A DNA stretch of 64,000 bases from Streptomyces sp. ITFR-21 (GTDB lineage Bacteria > Actinomycetota > Actinomycetes > Streptomycetales > Streptomycetaceae). The notes beneath the pieces are model-generated. The model did not search any database. It was not told the origin of the DNA and saw nothing but the letters and a program-made list of their open reading frames with translations. Shown in pieces: positions 59,151-64,000 of this stretch. Both the position numbers and the translations under genes were made by a program. Positions within the stretch are counted from its first letter, which is position 1, and every line of letters begins with the position of its first letter. The stretch covers positions 186,001 through 250,000 of the forward strand of contig NZ_CP134606.1 of the NCBI RefSeq assembly GCF_031844685.1, read 5' to 3'.

Positions 59151-60098
59151 ATGGAATCACCGATCACGTTCGAGCGCCTGTTATCCGGCGCCAGAGACTT
59201 CGCGCACCTGGCCATGGGGGCCCACGCGGAGGGGCAGACCGAGGTCTTCCTGCTGGACGCGGGAGTCAGTGTCGAGAGGCTAGCCAAGGCCGCGCTGGTA
59301 CGGGTACACCCGACGCTGCTCTCGGAGGTCAAGGGCAACGACGATATGTTGCTGCACTTCGCTGGAGCGATCACCACCCCGCCTCAGAGGTTCCACACCA
59401 TCGGGGCGGCTGCGGCCATCGCCCGGTTGAGAAAGATCGGCGTTCTGCCCAGGTCGGCGGAACTGGACGCGCTGATCGAGCTGAGGAACGGCGTTGCTCA
59501 CCTCGGAGCGAGCAGCGCCGACGACTACCTCGCTCCCTTCGTGGAGACGATCTGCACGCTCATCGACCACACCTGCGAGGACCGCGCCGACTTCTGGGGA
59601 TCATGGTCCGGCAGCATCCAGGTGACCCTCGACGATCGGTTCAACCGGGTCCAGAAGGCTGTCCATCTCCGCGTGGATCAGGCCCGGTTCAGGATGAAGA
59701 CGCGCTTCGGGAAGCTCCCCGACGGGACGGTCGAAAGTGTTGCCAGGACCATCGGCGAGACGGGACTCGTGGTCATCGACCGGAACCCGACCGGTGTCCT
59801 GTTCCGAACGCTCAGCAGGTGCCCAGCCTGCGGCACCGAAGCCGCCACGCTGTTCCTGAGGGCACCGAACACGACGCTGCTGTACGAGATGAAACTCACC
59901 GCGGAACAGCTGGTATGCGGGCTTTGCGGCCTCCGTCTCGCAGGCGAGGAGGAGATCGAGATCGCCGGCCTGCCGACCACCATGAGCTGCAAGGTCGAAG
60001 ACCTCAAGGCGGTGGTCGACGATGGACCCATCCCCGGTAGTCATTTCGGACGCCCGGAACTCGGACCGTTCCCCGAGTCGCGGGAGGACAGCTGGTAG
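59151..60098 (+). CDS. HEPN-like protein with zinc knuckles
   Basis: A 315-aa protein. The N-terminal helical part has the HEPN R-x4-H signature in ELRNGVAHLGASSADDYLAP, typical of RNase-type HEPN proteins. The C-terminal part has two cysteine pairs (SRCPACGTEA; LVCGLCGLRL) suggesting a zinc ribbon. HEPN proteins often act in phage defence or toxin-antitoxin systems. Its 3' end overlaps the convergent tnpC-like gene by 58 bp. Confidence 0.6.
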   Translation: MESPITFERLLSGARDFAHLAMGAHAEGQTEVFLLDAGVSVERLAKAALVRVHPTLLSEVKGNDDMLLHFAGAITTPPQRFHTIGAAAAIARLRKIGVLPRSAELDALIELRNGVAHLGASSADDYLAPFVETICTLIDHTCEDRADFWGSWSGSIQVTLDDRFNRVQKAVHLRVDQARFRMKTRFGKLPDGTVESVARTIGETGLVVIDRNPTGVLFRTLSRCPACGTEAATLFLRAPNTTLLYEMKLTAEQLVCGLCGLRLAGEEEIEIAGLPTTMSCKVEDLKAVVDDGPIPGSHFGRPELGPFPESREDSW

Positions 60099-60736
60099 CC
60101 GCTGCCGTCCTCGGCCAGCGATGATCCGCTGCCGAGCAGCCGGGTGTTCTCCACCATCAGTCGCTGGGTGACGTTGCGCAGGGCCAGAAGGTCCGCTTCC
60201 CCGCGCCGGGCGGCTGCCAGTGCGTCGTCCCGTTCCTTGCGCAACGCATCGAGCTCCGCGTCCCGGACCGCCGTCGGCGCGACCTCCCCCAGTGCGCCGG
60301 CCGCCAGGTCCCGCACGCGAAAGACACGAAGCTCGGCGCGCGCCGTCTCCAGGTCCCGGCGCAGCGCCACGTTCTGTTCGAGCAGCATGAGGTTCTCCAC
60401 CTCCAGCACCGCCTCCTTGCGGGCTGCGGTGGCCGCCGCCGCTCGGGGCCGGCTGTCGGCGAGGTGCGCCCGCACGGTCTCCGCCTCGGCCTTGAGGTCC
60501 CGGTGCCGTTGCAGGTACTGGGGGTTGACCCCGGCGCGGCGGGTGATCTCCGCGTCCGACAGAGGCTTGCGGCTCCGGCGCATGCCGGTGATGACGTCCA
60601 TCACCCGTCGCCGGCATGCTTCGCTGTCCGCGCGCCGCCGCGCCGCGGCGGCCTGCCGCCCCGCGTCGAGCACGGCGGCGCGTGAGGAGCCTTGGAGGTG
60701 CTGCGTCGGGATCCGACGGCTGCGGTGGCCGGTCAT
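60041..60736 (-). CDS. Tn554-like TnpC protein (DUF6262-like)
   Basis: A 231-aa protein: N-terminal HTH region (RKPLSDAEITRRAGVNPQYL, QRHRDLKAEAETVRAHLADS), then a long coiled coil (VENLMLLEQNVALRRDLETA; LAAARRGEADLLALRNVTQR). This order matches TnpC of Tn554-type transposons, which assists two tyrosine recombinases. ATG at 60736 overlaps the tnpB-like stop by 4 bp. Confidence 0.8.
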   Translation of the reverse strand: MTGHRSRRIPTQHLQGSSRAAVLDAGRQAAAARRRADSEACRRRVMDVITGMRRSRKPLSDAEITRRAGVNPQYLQRHRDLKAEAETVRAHLADSRPRAAAATAARKEAVLEVENLMLLEQNVALRRDLETARAELRVFRVRDLAAGALGEVAPTAVRDAELDALRKERDDALAAARRGEADLLALRNVTQRLMVENTRLLGSGSSLAEDGSGYQLSSRDSGNGPSSGRPK

Positions 60737-63327
60737 CGCGCTTCCCCGGTCAGCAGGATCGGGTCGATGGTCGGCTGGTCCAGGCGCTGGCGTCCGGCCA
60801 GGACGGCCGCCACCGGGATCACCGTCAGGAACCGGTCCCGGCTGTGCAGCCAGGAATCCACCGTCGCCCTGTCGTCCTCGGTCAGCGAGCCGAGATCCGT
60901 CTCGCACTTGCCGATCAGCTCGTCGATCTGGGCGATCTCCTGGCGCAGGAGCTCCACGTTCGCACGGCTCAACGAACTTGCGGCGAGCACACTGTCATAG
61001 GCCGCTTCCAGCCGGGCCATCTGCTCAGCCTTGCCGTCACGCAGCTGGCGCAGTTCAGGCAGCTGGGTGAAGTCAGTGGTGAAGAACTTGCAGGACAGGC
61101 AGCGGTAGTACACCGGGCAGCCGCGTCCGTCGGCGCGGACGTTGTTCATCTCGTGGCAGGTGCCGCCGGGGACCGGAACCGAGCCCACGCCGGCCCGGGT
61201 GCGGGCGGCGACGTCGTCTCCTGGGCTGAGGGGCCGCAGCCGACCGCCGGTGACGTCGAACTGGTACTTGGCCGCGATGGCGCGCACCGCCTCCACCCTG
61301 CGCGGGTGCGAGACCCGGTAGTAGACCTGGGTCGTGGAAGGTTCCAGGTGCGCCATCAGGGCCTGCAGCACCTCCAGCGGAACGCCTGCGTCGGCGCGCA
61401 GCTGGGCGTAGGTGTGGCGGAAAGCGTAGGGGAAGACGCGGGACCGGTCGAAGCTGTGGCCGTGCTCGTCGACCAGCACGGTGATCCCCTTCATCCACAC
61501 CTCCAGCCAGTACCGGCTGGAGCTGCTGTCGTAGGGGCGCTCGCCGAGCCCATTGGCGCGCGAGAGCCGCGGGGTGGGAAACAGCAGCGTCCTCGGGGAT
61601 AGGGGCCTGCCGTCGGCATCGAACCACTGGGGGAACTCCCGGCGCAGATGCTCCTGCTGCCGGGTGACCACGGCGACGTCGGTCGGGTGAAGCGGCAGCT
61701 TGTGGCGGCGGCGGACCTTCTGCATCCAGTAGACGAGGAACGGGTAGCGGCGCCGCTCCACGTTCCCGCCCGGTGCCTCGATCTCGATGTCGTGCCACTC
61801 GACGCAGTCGAACTCCAGGTGCCGGATCTCCCACGGGCGCCGACCAACTCGCAGGGAGAGTTCGACGAAGCTGCGCGGGGTGCCGTCGGGGAGAAGGCCG
61901 AGGTTCTCCTCGTCCATGAGCTGCAAGAAAACCGTCTCCGGCAGTGCGTCCTGAGAGCGGCCCTCCAACTCGCTGTCCGAATCGTCTGGCTCCGGGTACG
62001 GCGGCACGTCCCTGGCCAGCAGGTGCACGTCCGCCGCGCCGTGCTCAGCCAGCCAGGAGCGGCCCTGGTCGAGGATGTCGCGCAGGGTGCGGACCAGGTC
62101 GTAGTGGCGCTGCGGGGTCACCAGCAGCGGGCCGGCGCCCGCCAGCGACGGAAGCAGGCGTTCGCCGACCACGGCACGGACGGGGTCGGCGAGCGCCAGG
62201 GCCTCGTAGTCAGCGGTGTCGCGTGCCCGCTGGGCCAGCCACCTCAGGTACATCGTCATGCCCGCCCGTCCGACCGTCGCCGGCTGGCGTCCCTGGCCGG
62301 GCAGCGTGCGCAGGAACATCGCGAACCACCGCGCCGCGTGGCCGACGGACTTCAGCCGCTGCGCGGACCGCCCGGAGGCAGCCATCTCCAGCAGGTACTG
62401 CTGGCCCAGGTGCAGCAGCCAGGGAGCGTGCACGTCGCTGAAGTCCACCCGTCCCCCGGAATAGCGGGAGTTGAGCACGTTGAGCCGGACCACGCGGCGG
62501 GTGTGCTCCGATTCGCGGTCAGCGTCCCGGACCGACAAGGACCGCTGCCACAGGCGCAGACAGGTCGTGGTCTGGCCCCTGGCGGGCAGATCGGCCACGA
62601 GCAGGTCGGTGACCGAGCGGTCCGACAGCCAGCGGATCGCCGACTTGACCTGCGAGGGGCTGATGCGGCCGCCCTGCCGCAGTTGGGTCTCGTAGCCGAG
62701 GAGGACCTGCCGCACCAGCACCGCGCCCAGGTCTCCCAGCGGCACGATGCCGATTGTGGTGTAGACCGCCGGCGCGGCCGGCGCCCAGCGCGCCAGGTCG
62801 GGTTTGCCCGCGTCGGACCACTGCCGCTGGTGCGGCGGGCACAGCCGTGTGGACTTCTGAAACGCCCAGCGCGAGCAGACGCGCACCACGCACTCGCCCA
62901 GGCCGGGGCGCGGGCTGGGACCGGTGGCCAGGTACTCCTCAACCGTCAGTCCCACAGCGGCCCGGGCGCCGGCGCAGCTCTTGCACAGGCCGCTCGCTTC
63001 CGCAGGTCGTGGGCAACCGACCGAGCAGCGGGTCTCACCGTAGGCGCGGCGGGCCGGCGGAGCCGGGGAGCGGGCGCACCAGGCTCGTACGTCGTCGGGA
63101 GCACCGCCCGCCCGCCACGACGCGTAGCAGCGGTGGCACAGCCAGGGCGAGCTGTCCGAGGGCCGGTGGCAGCCCGGGTGGGTGCAGGACCGCAGGGTGT
63201 GCCAGTCGGCGTCGAGCGGGAAGTGGAGATGGAGCGTGGCGCGGTCCAGGCCGTGCTCGACCAGGTACTGCCAGTCGGGTTCGGCCGCCGGGGTACCGAT
63301 CGTCGAGGCTGGGGCCGGGGAGGTCAT
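60733..63327 (-). CDS. Tyrosine recombinase, TnpB-like
   Basis: An 864-aa integrase. Several CxxC pairs and other Cys pairs in the first 170 residues (for example CHRC, CTHPGC, CKSC). The catalytic core contains RRPWEIRHLEFDCVEW (Arg I), AFRHTYAQLRADAG (His-x-x-Arg) and LMAHLEPSTTQVYYRV (His and nucleophile Tyr). A Cys-rich tail follows (CPVYYRCLSCKFF). It recombines with its TnpA partner at a specific target. Confidence 0.88.
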   Translation of the reverse strand: MTSPAPASTIGTPAAEPDWQYLVEHGLDRATLHLHFPLDADWHTLRSCTHPGCHRPSDSSPWLCHRCYASWRAGGAPDDVRAWCARSPAPPARRAYGETRCSVGCPRPAEASGLCKSCAGARAAVGLTVEEYLATGPSPRPGLGECVVRVCSRWAFQKSTRLCPPHQRQWSDAGKPDLARWAPAAPAVYTTIGIVPLGDLGAVLVRQVLLGYETQLRQGGRISPSQVKSAIRWLSDRSVTDLLVADLPARGQTTTCLRLWQRSLSVRDADRESEHTRRVVRLNVLNSRYSGGRVDFSDVHAPWLLHLGQQYLLEMAASGRSAQRLKSVGHAARWFAMFLRTLPGQGRQPATVGRAGMTMYLRWLAQRARDTADYEALALADPVRAVVGERLLPSLAGAGPLLVTPQRHYDLVRTLRDILDQGRSWLAEHGAADVHLLARDVPPYPEPDDSDSELEGRSQDALPETVFLQLMDEENLGLLPDGTPRSFVELSLRVGRRPWEIRHLEFDCVEWHDIEIEAPGGNVERRRYPFLVYWMQKVRRRHKLPLHPTDVAVVTRQQEHLRREFPQWFDADGRPLSPRTLLFPTPRLSRANGLGERPYDSSSSRYWLEVWMKGITVLVDEHGHSFDRSRVFPYAFRHTYAQLRADAGVPLEVLQALMAHLEPSTTQVYYRVSHPRRVEAVRAIAAKYQFDVTGGRLRPLSPGDDVAARTRAGVGSVPVPGGTCHEMNNVRADGRGCPVYYRCLSCKFFTTDFTQLPELRQLRDGKAEQMARLEAAYDSVLAASSLSRANVELLRQEIAQIDELIGKCETDLGSLTEDDRATVDSWLHSRDRFLTVIPVAAVLAGRQRLDQPTIDPILLTGEAR

Positions 63328-64000
63328 GACTCTCCGAAGAGTCGATCGCCCACGGCGTGGGCCGCGAGCGCGATCTTGGCCTCGGCGACCGTGCGGTAGA
63401 CATCCTGGCTGGTGATATCGCTGTGGCCGAGCAGGCGCTGGAGGACATCGCGGGCGACGTCGAGGTCCGCGGCCGTCTCTCCGAAGGTGTGGCGGAGCAT
63501 GTGCGGGTGCAGGTGGCGCAGCCCGGCTCCTGCCGCGAGGTCGGCGAGGAGGTCCTGCACCCGGCGCGGGCTGAGCGCCTCTCCGCCAGGATTCCCTGTG
63601 GGACCGGGGAAGGTGACGAAGGCCCAGGGGCTGCCGCCGGCGGGGCGGATGCCGATGCGCTCACGCATCCAGTCGGCGTACAGCATCTCCACCGGGCTGG
63701 GGATCGGGAGGATGACGGCGTCGCGGTTCTAGTTGGCGGCGCCCTTCGGGTGGCCTCCCCGCTTCCGGAGGTGAAGGTGCGGCCCCTGGAGGTAGGAGCA
63801 TCCGGGCAGGGTCCGTCCAGCCGGCACGAAGTGGATGTCCTCGCGTTTGAGCGACACCAACTGCCCCACGCGCAGCGCGCAGCAGGCCATGATCGCCACC
63901 ATGCACCGGTCGCGCGCTGTGTCCGCTGCCTGGAGGACCCTGGTGAACTCCTCGTGTGTTGCTGCAGGCGGGCGTGCCGAGGCGCGGCTGGGCCGCCCAT
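63324..64000 (-). pseudogene. Tyrosine recombinase, TnpA-like, amber-interrupted and running off the window
   Basis: C-terminal part of a phage-type integrase. Core motifs are CCALRVGQLVSLKREDI (Arg I), HPHMLRHTFGE and LLGHSDITSQDVYRTV. An in-frame TAG at 63729-63731 interrupts the frame between HPKGAAN and NRDAVILPIPSP. It may be a nonsense mutation, a sequencing error or, less likely, a readthrough codon. The 5' end lies beyond the window. It overlaps tnpB by 4 bp. Confidence 0.75.

Noticed and set aside
1..64000. CRISPR arrays, rRNA and tRNA genes
   Set aside because: I saw no regularly spaced direct repeats of the right length and no cloverleaf or rRNA-like segment; a dedicated search would be needed to exclude a tRNA.

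Overview
The window is high-GC DNA with the codon use, gene families and short intergenic regions of Streptomyces or a close actinobacterial relative: XRE/DUF397 pairs, DUF5999-like and DUF2637 proteins, BTAD regulators, and many ATGA/GTGA stop-start overlaps. It reads as an accessory region (chromosome arm, large plasmid or integrated element) rather than core genome. It carries three insertion sequences, a Tn554-like recombinase module, several decayed genes and spare copies of housekeeping enzymes (NAD+-dependent ligase, ATP-dependent ligase, lone TrpA, FabG). No rRNA, tRNA or CRISPR was seen.

0-10 kb: small Streptomyces-type regulatory and metabolic genes. A divergent region at 1.66-2.29 kb holds three copies of a tandem CCCCACTTC element. 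It sits between a small minus-strand gene and an ATPase/aldo-keto reductase operon. Two operons are then each headed by a regulator with the same unusual N-terminal domain: one drives a Nudix hydrolase, the other an asparaginase and a PPC-domain protein. An XRE/DUF397 pair with a palindromic operator and a strong terminator closes the block. 10-17.5 kb: GNAT acetyltransferase, lone trpA, two small secreted proteins (one broken by paired frameshifts), a frameshifted plus-strand gene, an A24 prepilin peptidase, an ATP-dependent DNA ligase and an NAD(P)-dependent reductase.

18-33.6 kb: a Tad (Flp type IVb pilus) locus on the minus strand. From its 5' end it runs: lipoprotein, secreted protein, CpaB-like SAF protein, TadZ-like ATPase, TadA, TadB, TadC, Flp-like pilin, two TadE-like pseudopilins, a TadG-like protein, a giant membrane LysM-BTAD regulator and a DUF2637 membrane protein. 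Several junctions overlap by 1-4 bp or leave gaps of 2-18 bp. The prepilin peptidase at 14.4 kb is its likely processing enzyme.

34-41.8 kb: a metallo-beta-lactamase-fold hydrolase, an MmyB-type XRE regulator whose start codon touches an IS1380-family element, an IclR-like regulator with fabG, and a wHTH protein resembling plasmid replication proteins behind three hairpins.

42-53 kb: a nearly all-minus-strand plasmid- or phage-like block: HNH nuclease, lipoprotein, TetR regulator, a 586-aa unknown, LigA, and an operon with an N6-adenine methylase-like gene. Four transcription units here start from almost identical promoters (TTGCAT/TTTCAT, 17-bp spacer, TGTA-type -10), which looks like one co-regulated set. 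The block ends in a Mom-like DNA-modification gene destroyed by an IS3 insertion and frameshifts.

55-64 kb: an IS5-family element with a convergent second gene, several unknown plus-strand genes (one HEPN-like with zinc knuckles), and a Tn554-like set of two tyrosine recombinases plus TnpC. The outermost recombinase has an amber stop and runs off the window.
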